64,000 nucleotides of DNA from an uncultured Prevotellaceae bacterium (lineage in GTDB: Bacteria > Bacteroidota > Bacteroidia > Bacteroidales > Muribaculaceae): the NCBI GenBank assembly GCA_905207705.1, contig CAJLMA010000002.1:62001-126000 (forward strand). The letters run 5' to 3'. Under the pieces are notes generated by a model, which had not been told where the DNA came from, did not search any database, and saw only the letters and a list, made by a program, of their open reading frames with translations. Position 1 is the stretch's first letter; the number at the start of each line of letters is the position of its first letter. The translations under genes and the position numbers were made by a program. This document shows positions 1 to 7,639 of the stretch, piece after piece.

Positions 1-51
1 GACAAGCTTTTGGGGAGGACGTAATCCTTTGAACGGTTTTATCTTAGCCAT
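1..51 (-). CDS. DUF1015 family protein (N-terminus only)
   Basis: The window begins inside this gene. Seventeen codons are visible from an ATG at 51, reading MAKIKPFKGLRPPQKLV, which matches my memory of the start of Bacteroidales DUF1015 proteins (IKPFKG.RPP followed by a VASRPYDV-type region). The function of the family is not established; members are sometimes annotated as HTH- or phosphatase-associated proteins. It follows purA on the same strand with 13 nt between the purA stop and this ATG, so it is probably the third gene of a fur-purA operon. Only the first residues can be judged, so the family call is moderate. Confidence 0.55.
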   Translation of the reverse strand, partial: MAKIKPFKGLRPPQKLV

Positions 52-64
52 AGCTATAAAGATA

Positions 65-1339
65 TTATCTATTTTCTCTCAAATCTATTGTTTGAGTTCT
101 GTCCGGACCCAGTGAGATTATTGTAATAGGAACATTAAGTTCTGTTTCAAGGAATTTAATGTAATCCTTAAATTCTTCAGGGAATTCTTCGGCATTTTTG
201 ATATTAGCCATATTAGTTTTCCACCCTGCGAATTCTTTGTAGACAGGTTCTATTCCACTTTCGATGTCGTAAGGGAAGTCGGTTGTTTCTTGTCCGTTCA
301 CCCTATAAGCAGTGCATGCTTTTATTGTATCAAAATCATCAAGTACATCGCTCTTCATCATGATGAGTTGTGTTACGCCGTTCAACATGATGGTATAACG
401 CAAAGCGACAAGGTCAATCCATCCACATCGACGTTCACGACCGGTTACTGCTCCATATTCATGGCCAATTTCACGAATTTTTGCTCCTGTCTCGTCGTTC
501 AATTCAGTTGGGAATGGACCGCTGCCTACACGAGTACAGTAAGCTTTAAATATTCCATACACTTCACCTATTTTGCTCGGAGCAATTCCAAGACCTGAAC
601 ATGCTCCAGCACAAACTGTATTGGATGATGTTACAAACGGATACGTCCCGAAGTCTACATCCAACATGCTTCCTTGGGCTCCTTCACATAAGATTCGTTT
701 ATTCTCTGAAAGTAATTTATTGACATATACTTCACTGTCGATAAGGTCGTATTGTTTCAAATATTCAATAGCGTCCAACCATTTTGCTTCTGCATCGGCA
801 ATGTCAACATCTTCTTCCAACAATGCTTTTAATAAATTCAGATGTCTCTTCTTTGCAACATTGTATCTTGATGAAAAATCATGGAAAATATCGCCAATCC
901 TTAATCCGTTACGTCCCACCTTGTCGGTATAAGTAGGACCTATGCCTTTGCCTGTTGTGCCGATTTTGGAATCACCTTTCAATTTTTCATAGGCTGCATC
1001 CAACAATCTGTGAGTTGGCATTATCATGTGCGCCTTTTTAGAAATTTTAAGCACATGCTTTATGTCCACACCGCTTTTTTCAAGCGATTGAGCTTCGTCC
1101 ATGAAGAGTACAGGATCAAGGACTACCCCATTGCCTATTATATTGATTTGTCCATGTTGGAATATTCCTGATGGAATCGATCTCAACACATATTTTTTAC
1201 CTTCAAATTCAAGTGTATGACCGGCATTCGGGCCACCTTGGAATCTTGCCACAACATCATAATGAGGGGTCAAGACATCTACCACTTTACCCTTGCCTTC
1301 ATCACCCCATTGTAGACCTAATAAAACGTCGACTTTCAT
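65..1339 (-). CDS. purA: Adenylosuccinate synthetase PurA
   Basis: Catalyses the GTP-dependent condensation of IMP with aspartate to adenylosuccinate, the first committed step to AMP, in the cytoplasm. The 424-residue length is normal for the family. The N-terminal GLQWGDEGKGK phosphate loop, the GGPNAGHT segment that follows, the GTTGKGIGPTY motif near residue 130 and the ERRCGWIDL segment near residue 305 are all present. The start is an ATG at 1339, directly before MKVDVLLG. It lies 17 nt downstream of fur and 13 nt upstream of a DUF1015 gene, which suggests one operon. Nothing in the protein looks unusual. Confidence 0.97.
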   Translation of the reverse strand: MKVDVLLGLQWGDEGKGKVVDVLTPHYDVVARFQGGPNAGHTLEFEGKKYVLRSIPSGIFQHGQINIIGNGVVLDPVLFMDEAQSLEKSGVDIKHVLKISKKAHMIMPTHRLLDAAYEKLKGDSKIGTTGKGIGPTYTDKVGRNGLRIGDIFHDFSSRYNVAKKRHLNLLKALLEEDVDIADAEAKWLDAIEYLKQYDLIDSEVYVNKLLSENKRILCEGAQGSMLDVDFGTYPFVTSSNTVCAGACSGLGIAPSKIGEVYGIFKAYCTRVGSGPFPTELNDETGAKIREIGHEYGAVTGRERRCGWIDLVALRYTIMLNGVTQLIMMKSDVLDDFDTIKACTAYRVNGQETTDFPYDIESGIEPVYKEFAGWKTNMANIKNAEEFPEEFKDYIKFLETELNVPITIISLGPDRTQTIDLRENR

Positions 1340-1356
1340 ATCAGTTTGGTTTATCG

Positions 1357-1836
1357 TTATTTTTTTGCAGCTTCTTTCGCGCTGCGTTTTATTTTTCTTG
1401 CGCAGGAATTACATATCCCGTATATGTATAACATGTAATAGGATGTGGTAAAAGACGGATATTTTCTCGTATTAAGATATTTAAGCAATTCGGCATCTTT
1501 TATTTCTTTTATCTTGCCGCATTCTGTGCATATCAAGTGATGGTGATTGAACGGGTCGGTAACTTTTTCATATTGAGACTCGTTGCTACCAAATTGATGC
1601 CTTCTGATTATACCGCAATCGGTCAACAATTCCAGTGTATTGTATATCGTTGCCTTGCTCACATGATATGCATCCTTTTCCATACTCTGATACAGTATCT
1701 CCACGTTGAAATGACTGTTAAAAGACATCACCTTGTCGAATATGGCATATCTTTCGGGCGTCTTGCGAAGCTTCCTGTTCTCCATGTAAATGGTGAACTT
1801 ATTTCTTGCATTCAATTTCAACTTGTCTTCTACCAT
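1357..1836 (-). CDS. Fur family transcriptional regulator
   Basis: Ferric-uptake-regulator family DNA-binding repressor of 159 residues. The N-terminal winged helix holds the typical R.TPER..IFD and SKATIYNTLELL elements (recognition helix near residues 60-75). The dimerisation domain carries the HHHLICTECG segment with the first CxxC pair and a second CNSC pair near the C-terminus, so a structural zinc is expected. The C-terminus is lysine-rich. The gene opens a transcription unit with purA 17 nt downstream, and a Bacteroidetes promoter is found just before it. Which metal or stress it senses (Fur, PerR or Zur type) cannot be told from sequence alone. The fur-purA linkage suggests co-expression more than direct regulation of purine synthesis. 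Confidence 0.93.
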   Translation of the reverse strand: MVEDKLKLNARNKFTIYMENRKLRKTPERYAIFDKVMSFNSHFNVEILYQSMEKDAYHVSKATIYNTLELLTDCGIIRRHQFGSNESQYEKVTDPFNHHHLICTECGKIKEIKDAELLKYLNTRKYPSFTTSYYMLYIYGICNSCARKIKRSAKEAAKK

Positions 1837-1856
1837 GACATCGCTTGACTACTACG

Positions 1857-1888
1857 CAAAGATACGAAAAGTTGTGCGCAATGTGAAA
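1857..1888 (-). promoter_or_regulatory. Predicted housekeeping promoter of fur-purA
   Basis: Read on the minus strand, a TATCTTTG -7 box (1864 down to 1857) matches the Bacteroidetes consensus TAnnTTTG exactly. A TTTC -33 box (1888-1885, consensus TTTG) lies 20 nt upstream. The predicted transcript starts near 1851, about 15 nt before the fur ATG. Confidence 0.55.
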
Positions 1889-1958
1889 AATGGACTTGCT
1901 TATTTTTTAACGTTGCCATGATTGCTGATATATACATAATCATTTTGGACAATAGCAC

Positions 1959-1991
1959 AAAAAAGGATGTGCCAACGACACATCCTTTTTT
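1959..1991 (-). terminator. Intrinsic terminator of the galactose operon
   Basis: A perfect 13-bp stem (1959-1971 with 1979-1991) with a 7-nt loop; the A/T end of the stem gives a run of six U in the transcript read on the minus strand. It lies 25 nt after the nucleotidyltransferase stop codon and closes the operon that begins near 10.2 kb. Because the stem has A on one side and T on the other it could work in both directions. Confidence 0.85.
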
Positions 1992-2016
1992 AATTCTTGT
2001 CAGAACACAATTGTTG

Positions 2017-2913
2017 TTAGAACATTTTTTCGGGATATTCTCCATTAGCATGCAACTCGGCAAATTTTGCTACAACTTCAGGACGGTCGGCTGCATAAGT
2101 GACACCAAACCACTTAGAAGTAGTATCAAGAACTTTTACTGTTGCCTTCTTGGAAGTAACCAATTCGTTGATAAGCAAAGGAACATAGAATTCGGCTTTC
2201 AAGTTATCCTTGTTTGCATCCAAGAAGCGTTTAAAATAGTCCTCAGAATATTTGAAGTAATCGGGAGTGAATCCCCACATGTTCATTGATACCGGAGTTT
2301 CTGGAGTCAACGTTTGTTCTACACCATTTTCATCGGTAAAACATATTTTATCATCCTTGTATCCTATTGCGGTTCTTTCTACAACAGAAGTCAAGAAACC
2401 ATTTTCCATTTCACATATTCCGCGAGCAACTGTACCACTCTTAGACATTGTATTACCGATGCGGAATCCTACCATGCAGTAGTTATTTTCACCAGTGGCA
2501 TTCGACAAGAAATCAGCCAAAACTTTAAAACTGTCCCTGCCATAGAAATCGTCTGCATTGATGATGGCAAATGGCTCGTTGATTACATTCTTACCCATTA
2601 AAAGGGCATGATTTGTTCCCCATGGTTTTGTACGTCCTTCAGGGCATGTGTATCCTTCGGGAAGATCATTTAAAGATTGGAATACCACTTCAACCGGAAT
2701 ATGGTTTTCATATTTCGAAAGAATTTTGGTTCTGAAGTCTTCTTCAAAATCGTGTCTAATAACAAAAACGACTTTTCCAAATCCGCTTCTGATAGCATCA
2801 TAAATAGAATAGTCCATTATTGTTTCTCCATGAGGTCCAAGACCGTCAAGTTGTTTAAGACCGCCATATCTGCTACCCATACCGGCAGCCAATACAAATA
2901 ATGTAGGTTTCAT
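2017..2913 (-). CDS. Sugar-1-phosphate nucleotidyltransferase
   Basis: A 298-residue nucleotidyltransferase of the GT-A fold. The signature LAAGMGSRYGGLKQ near the N-terminus binds the NTP phosphates, and an AIINADDFYG segment near residue 120 supplies the metal-binding aspartates. Such enzymes join an NTP and a sugar-1-phosphate to give an NDP-sugar and pyrophosphate. It starts 4 nt after galM ends and is the last gene of the galactose operon, followed by a terminator. No galT is present, so I infer that it could take galactose-1-phosphate (UTP-dependent, Isselbacher-type route). The substrate is not shown by the sequence; glucose-1-phosphate or N-acetylhexosamine-1-phosphate are alternatives. 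Confidence 0.85.
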   Translation of the reverse strand: MKPTLFVLAAGMGSRYGGLKQLDGLGPHGETIMDYSIYDAIRSGFGKVVFVIRHDFEEDFRTKILSKYENHIPVEVVFQSLNDLPEGYTCPEGRTKPWGTNHALLMGKNVINEPFAIINADDFYGRDSFKVLADFLSNATGENNYCMVGFRIGNTMSKSGTVARGICEMENGFLTSVVERTAIGYKDDKICFTDENGVEQTLTPETPVSMNMWGFTPDYFKYSEDYFKRFLDANKDNLKAEFYVPLLINELVTSKKATVKVLDTTSKWFGVTYAADRPEVVAKFAELHANGEYPEKMF

Positions 2914-2917
2914 TTGA

Positions 2918-3958
2918 TTAATGGTTTGAAAATTTAAATATAATGGTTCTTTTGTAAATATCTCCAGCTTTTAACAATTGTGACGGGAATTGAGGCTTGT
3001 TTGGAGCATCCGGCATTCCTTGACATTCCAATGCCACGCCGTCATAATCGTGGTATTGGAGGCCACTTTTGCTTTCAGGACAACCTTCAAGCCAATTGCC
3101 TGTATAAACTTGTATTGCAGGCTGGTCTGTGGCTACAGTCAGCATTCGCCCCGACTTTTCATCGCACAAAACGGCCACATCTTTAATTATTCCATTCCAA
3201 TTGTCAATTACCCAGCAATTGTCATATCCTTTGCCATACTTCAAAGCAGGGAAATCTTCGTTTATTTCTTTCCCAAGACTTTTTCCTGAAGTAAAATCCA
3301 TAGGAGTCCCTTCTACCTTGTCAAATGCTCCTGTTGGAATCAATGTTTCATCGGTAGGCAAATAATTATGAGCATCAAGCCATAATGTGTGCTCCAACAC
3401 ATTACCGCTGCTTTCCCTGTTCAAATTGAAGTATACATGGTTTGTAAGGTTAATAACAGTGTCGGCATCACTCGTAGCTTGTAATTCGAGAGACAACTCA
3501 TTTGTATCGGTCCAAGTGTATTTTGCCAATACTATAAGATTTCCCGGATAACCTTCATCTCCGTCAGGGCTAAAATGGGTCAAAATTACGGAATCACCAT
3601 CTACTCTGCTATTCCAAATTTGGTTTTGATACCCTTCAGGTCCTCCGTGAAGCGCATTGGGACCATTGTTAATTGCAAGATTGTAAGTTTTACCGTTGAC
3701 TGTAAACAGACCTTTGGCTATGCGATTGGCATACCTTCCGGGAACTTTCCCTGCGCAAGGCCCATCGTATATATAATCGGCAGGATTTGCATAACCCAGC
3801 ACGACATCAGCCAATTCTCCGTTTTTATCAGGAACACAAATCGAAACAATACCTGCGCCGAGAGTTGAAATCTCGACGCTGGCACCGTTTCCGTTTATTA
3901 ACTTATAAATTGATATTTCACCTTTCGGTGAATTGGCTACACGTTTTTCAATTTTCAT
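2918..3958 (-). CDS. galM: Galactose mutarotase (aldose 1-epimerase)
   Basis: Interconverts alpha and beta anomers of galactose so that GalK receives alpha-D-galactose. At 346 residues it fits the family. The expected elements are in order: the PGRYANRIAKG substrate loop near residue 73, NALHGG near residue 101, the TNHVYFNL segment with the catalytic-acid histidine near 173, and ALECQGMPDAPN near 310 with the catalytic-base glutamate. No signal peptide is seen, so it is cytoplasmic. It sits between galK (11 nt upstream) and a nucleotidyltransferase (4 nt downstream) in one operon. Confidence 0.95.
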   Translation of the reverse strand: MKIEKRVANSPKGEISIYKLINGNGASVEISTLGAGIVSICVPDKNGELADVVLGYANPADYIYDGPCAGKVPGRYANRIAKGLFTVNGKTYNLAINNGPNALHGGPEGYQNQIWNSRVDGDSVILTHFSPDGDEGYPGNLIVLAKYTWTDTNELSLELQATSDADTVINLTNHVYFNLNRESSGNVLEHTLWLDAHNYLPTDETLIPTGAFDKVEGTPMDFTSGKSLGKEINEDFPALKYGKGYDNCWVIDNWNGIIKDVAVLCDEKSGRMLTVATDQPAIQVYTGNWLEGCPESKSGLQYHDYDGVALECQGMPDAPNKPQFPSQLLKAGDIYKRTIIFKFSNH

Positions 3959-3969
3959 GACCGACTTGT

Positions 3970-5103
3970 TTATTCAACTCGATGAGCTCCTTCTGAGATT
4001 ACGACATCATAAACTTTCGGTTCGTGTCCATACTTTTCAGCGAATTTTCTCTTTGCTGTTGCAATAAATGTATCATGTATCTCATCCTTTACAAGATTTA
4101 TGGTACATCCGCCAAAACCGCCACCCATTATACGAGAACCGGTGACACCACATTCTTTAGCTATGTCATTCAAATAGTCAAGTTCTTCGCAGCTAACCTC
4201 GTAAAGCTTTGAAAGACCTTCATGGGTTTCATACATTTTCTTGCCAACAGTTTCATAATCGCCATTCTTCAACGCTTCACAAACGTCCAATACGCGTTGT
4301 TTTTCTTCGATTACATATTCTGCGCGTTTATAGTCCTCCTCGATGATTTCGCTCTTGTGTGCGGCCAAGTCTGTCATTTCAGCATCACGCAAAGTTGCAA
4401 CGCCTAATGTTTTTGCCACTCTTTCGCATGATTGACGACGTTTGTTATATGGAGAATCTACCAACTCATGTTTTACGGCAGAGTCAAGTAACACAAGTTT
4501 GTAACCTTTAGGTTCAAACGGGAAATATTCATATTCCAACGAACGGCAATCAAGGCGAATTAAGCAATTTTCTTTACCAAAAACAGATGCAAATTGATCC
4601 ATGATACCGCAATTTACCCCACAATAATTATGTTCGGTAGATTGTCCTATGCGTGCCAATTCAAATTTATCAATCGAATTGCCATTGAACATATCGTTTA
4701 CAGCATAAGCGAAACATGATTCCAATGCAGCCGATGAAGACAATCCTGCGCCCAACGGGATGTTGCCCGAGAATACGGCATCAAATCCTTTTACGATACC
4801 GCCTCTTTTTATCACTTCCCTGCAAACGCCAAATATGTAGCGAGCCCATTGTTGCTTTGGAGCATCCTCTTCATTAAGGCCAAATTCGGTATATTCGTCA
4901 ATATCCATTGAATATACTCTCACTTTGTCCAAATCATTTACTCGAACTTCTGCCATGATACACTTGTCGATAGCACCTGGCATAACAAAACCGCCATTAT
5001 AATCTGTATGCTCACCGATTAAATTTATTCTTCCTGCAGATGCATAAATTGCTTCTTTCTTACCAAAACGTTCAAGGAACTGTTTCTGAATTTCTTCTTT
5101 CAT
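3970..5103 (-). CDS. galK: Galactokinase GalK
   Basis: Phosphorylates alpha-D-galactose with ATP to galactose-1-phosphate. The 377-residue protein has the three GHMP-kinase signatures: the galactokinase motif GRINLIGEHTDYNGG near residue 24, the ATP-binding PLGAGLSSSAALE near 116, and the glycine-rich GSRIMGGGFGGCT near 320. The catalytic aspartate lies in GIMDQFASVFG near 166-176. It is cytoplasmic and follows a secreted GH2 enzyme by 82 nt in the same direction. With galM and the nucleotidyltransferase it makes the intracellular part of a galactose pathway; galT and galE are not in this window. Confidence 0.96.
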   Translation of the reverse strand: MKEEIQKQFLERFGKKEAIYASAGRINLIGEHTDYNGGFVMPGAIDKCIMAEVRVNDLDKVRVYSMDIDEYTEFGLNEEDAPKQQWARYIFGVCREVIKRGGIVKGFDAVFSGNIPLGAGLSSSAALESCFAYAVNDMFNGNSIDKFELARIGQSTEHNYCGVNCGIMDQFASVFGKENCLIRLDCRSLEYEYFPFEPKGYKLVLLDSAVKHELVDSPYNKRRQSCERVAKTLGVATLRDAEMTDLAAHKSEIIEEDYKRAEYVIEEKQRVLDVCEALKNGDYETVGKKMYETHEGLSKLYEVSCEELDYLNDIAKECGVTGSRIMGGGFGGCTINLVKDEIHDTFIATAKRKFAEKYGHEPKVYDVVISEGAHRVE

Positions 5104-5185
5104 TACAATAGTATTTTATAAGATTTATGTTAATAATTTTTGTACGAATATACTAATAAAAACTTAAAGCAACGCGTTTTTATAA

Positions 5186-7603
5186 TTATTTTACCAATAT
5201 TTCCATTTTATCGCTTTTAAGCCCATTGGCAGTGGCTTCAACTTCCAATATACCGGGATTTTCGGAAGATTGGACTATCAATGTCAATGCTCCACTGAAA
5301 AGTGGCATTTCTGGATTCTGGAAAGGATATAGGCATGTCGGATCGCCATTGGCTGTCGCTCTGAATTTACCTGCACCTTTAACTTTAAACTTGACAAGGC
5401 GATTGTCGGTCGGAACAAAATTACCGTCCTTATCGGCTACTCTAACAGTTATATAAACCAAATCTTCGCCATCGGCTGTCATTGCACTTCTGTCGGCAGT
5501 CATCACAAGGTGGTGAGGCTTGCCGGCCGTAACCATTTTTTTAGTTGCGGCAATATTGCCATATTCATCGTAAGCTACAACTTTAACCTCACCCGGTTCA
5601 TATTTTGTTTCATTCCACATTAAGCGATAGCGGTGCATATTTGTCGAGTCATTTTTCTCCCTCATCCCACAACTCTTGCCGTTGATAAACAATTCTGCTT
5701 TCGGATAAGATGTGTATACAAATATAGGTGTGATTTCGCCTTCTCTTCCTTCCCAGTTCCAATGCGGCAGAATGTACAATGTCGCATCACTCTCATTCCA
5801 AATGCTTCGATATAAATAATAACGATCCTTTGGAATTGATGCCAAGTCAATGATTCCAAACATACTACTGTGATTTGGCCATGCGTCTGTATCATAAGGA
5901 GACGGTTCTCCAAGATAATCAAAACCAGTCCAGACAAATTGACCGATACAATATTCCAAGTCTTCATCAGCTGCGAAGTCATCATCGGGGATGTTTGACC
6001 ATGCGCAATATTCTACATCGTAAGATGATGACTGATGGTCATCATAAATCATAGTGTGGCCTTTCTTTACTGGAAATTTGTAAACTCCACGCGAAGAAAC
6101 GGTTGAACTTGTCTCACTTCCAAGAATGATATGTTGCGGCAATTTCTCATATGCTTCACGATATCGTGATGGTTTGTAATTAAATCCAGGGACATCAAGC
6201 GAAGCTGCAAACTCATTATTTACAACAGTGTCAAACTGATCCATTCCGCATGTTACAGGACGGGTAGGATCTTCTCTGTGGCAAATATCTTGCAAGAATT
6301 CCAATACATTAACACCGTCGGGTGCATATTGGCTCGGAACCTCATTGCCTATGCTCCACATCACAACCGAAGCATTGTTCCTGTAATGATGGATCATATT
6401 TATCATATCTTTTTCGGCCCATTCGTCAAACATTGTTCCATAACCGTTTTTACACTTTGGATTGAAATTCCAATCGTCAAATGGTTCTACCATTACCATG
6501 AATCCCATTTCATCACAAAGTTCAATCAATTCGGGAGCAGGCATATTGTGCGATGTCCTGATAGCGTCACAACCCATGTCTTTCAACATTGTCAATTGAT
6601 GCCTTATGGCAGCCTTGTTCACTGCAGCGCCAAGAGGGCCTAAGTCATGATGGTTGCACACTCCTTGGAATTTACGCAATTTCCCATTTAAGAAAAATCC
6701 TTTGTCTGCCCTTATTTCGATACTTCTTATTCCGAAACGAGTGTTATAAGTATCAACTTCTTTACCATTATATATGACAGTTGTTTCAGCTGTGTACAAA
6801 TATGGAGACTCAGGCGACCATAAATTTGGATTGTCGACTAATAAATTCTGATTGAAAGCAACACCTTCGATTACCTTATGTGCTTGTTCTGAAGATGCTA
6901 CTATTGAATCGTTCTTATCTTTGATAAGAGTTCGCAATGTCACAAATTCTCCGGCTTTGCATCCCGAAACCTTGGTTTCAAGTGCAACAGTAGCATAGTC
7001 TTCGCCGACATATGGAGTCCTTATGTATGTGCCCCAAACAGGTATGTGAACTTTATCAGTTACAATAAGATGCACATTCCTGTACAATCCGGCGCCCGGA
7101 TACCATCTTGAAGATTCGGCTTTATTCTCAAGACTCACTTCAAGTTCGTTGGTTCCGACTTTGGCAACACCATCTATGTTGCAATAAAAAGAATTATATC
7201 CATAAGCCCAAAAACCGACTTCATTCCCATTTACTTTCACATGCGCATGGCTCATTGCTCCGTCAAAAAGCAATGTTATGCTCTTTCCTTCAATTGCATC
7301 TATATTGAATGTCGTGCGATAGGTGCCTTTCCCGATATAAGGCAGACCACCAGTCCTACCAGTTTTTAACGACTCGGTTTTCTCCAAATTTTGTTCAATG
7401 GCAACAACTTGAAGGTCTATGTTTTTATCAAAAGGACCATATATTGCCCAGTCATGTGGTATGGTCACATTCTCCCATTGAGAATTGTCTGTCACTTCCC
7501 CACGGCAGAACTCCCATGAATCTTTCAGTAAAAGTTCTTGTCGCGAGGCATAAGCCCCTATTGAACACATTAACAGCAATCCTAAGAAGATTTTTTTGTT
7601 CAT
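5186..7603 (-). CDS. Secreted GH2 beta-galactosidase
   Basis: An 805-residue exported glycoside hydrolase family 2 enzyme. A signal peptide covers residues 1-19 (hydrophobic core ending SIGAYA). The N-terminal sugar-binding domain, immunoglobulin-like middle domain and TIM barrel follow in order. The barrel has the acid/base glutamate in WSIGNE (about E421) and the nucleophile glutamate in ILGSE (about E497). The C-terminal 200 residues look like the DUF4982 and Ig-like domains common in Bacteroidetes GH2 enzymes. It sits between a GH5-like enzyme and galK, so release of galactose from an oligosaccharide is the likely role. Beta-mannosidase or beta-glucuronidase activity cannot be excluded from the fold alone. 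Confidence 0.88.
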   Translation of the reverse strand: MNKKIFLGLLLMCSIGAYASRQELLLKDSWEFCRGEVTDNSQWENVTIPHDWAIYGPFDKNIDLQVVAIEQNLEKTESLKTGRTGGLPYIGKGTYRTTFNIDAIEGKSITLLFDGAMSHAHVKVNGNEVGFWAYGYNSFYCNIDGVAKVGTNELEVSLENKAESSRWYPGAGLYRNVHLIVTDKVHIPVWGTYIRTPYVGEDYATVALETKVSGCKAGEFVTLRTLIKDKNDSIVASSEQAHKVIEGVAFNQNLLVDNPNLWSPESPYLYTAETTVIYNGKEVDTYNTRFGIRSIEIRADKGFFLNGKLRKFQGVCNHHDLGPLGAAVNKAAIRHQLTMLKDMGCDAIRTSHNMPAPELIELCDEMGFMVMVEPFDDWNFNPKCKNGYGTMFDEWAEKDMINMIHHYRNNASVVMWSIGNEVPSQYAPDGVNVLEFLQDICHREDPTRPVTCGMDQFDTVVNNEFAASLDVPGFNYKPSRYREAYEKLPQHIILGSETSSTVSSRGVYKFPVKKGHTMIYDDHQSSSYDVEYCAWSNIPDDDFAADEDLEYCIGQFVWTGFDYLGEPSPYDTDAWPNHSSMFGIIDLASIPKDRYYLYRSIWNESDATLYILPHWNWEGREGEITPIFVYTSYPKAELFINGKSCGMREKNDSTNMHRYRLMWNETKYEPGEVKVVAYDEYGNIAATKKMVTAGKPHHLVMTADRSAMTADGEDLVYITVRVADKDGNFVPTDNRLVKFKVKGAGKFRATANGDPTCLYPFQNPEMPLFSGALTLIVQSSENPGILEVEATANGLKSDKMEILVK

Positions 7604-7639
7604 AATGTTTTGTTTAAGTTTATGTACTAAGTTATTAGG

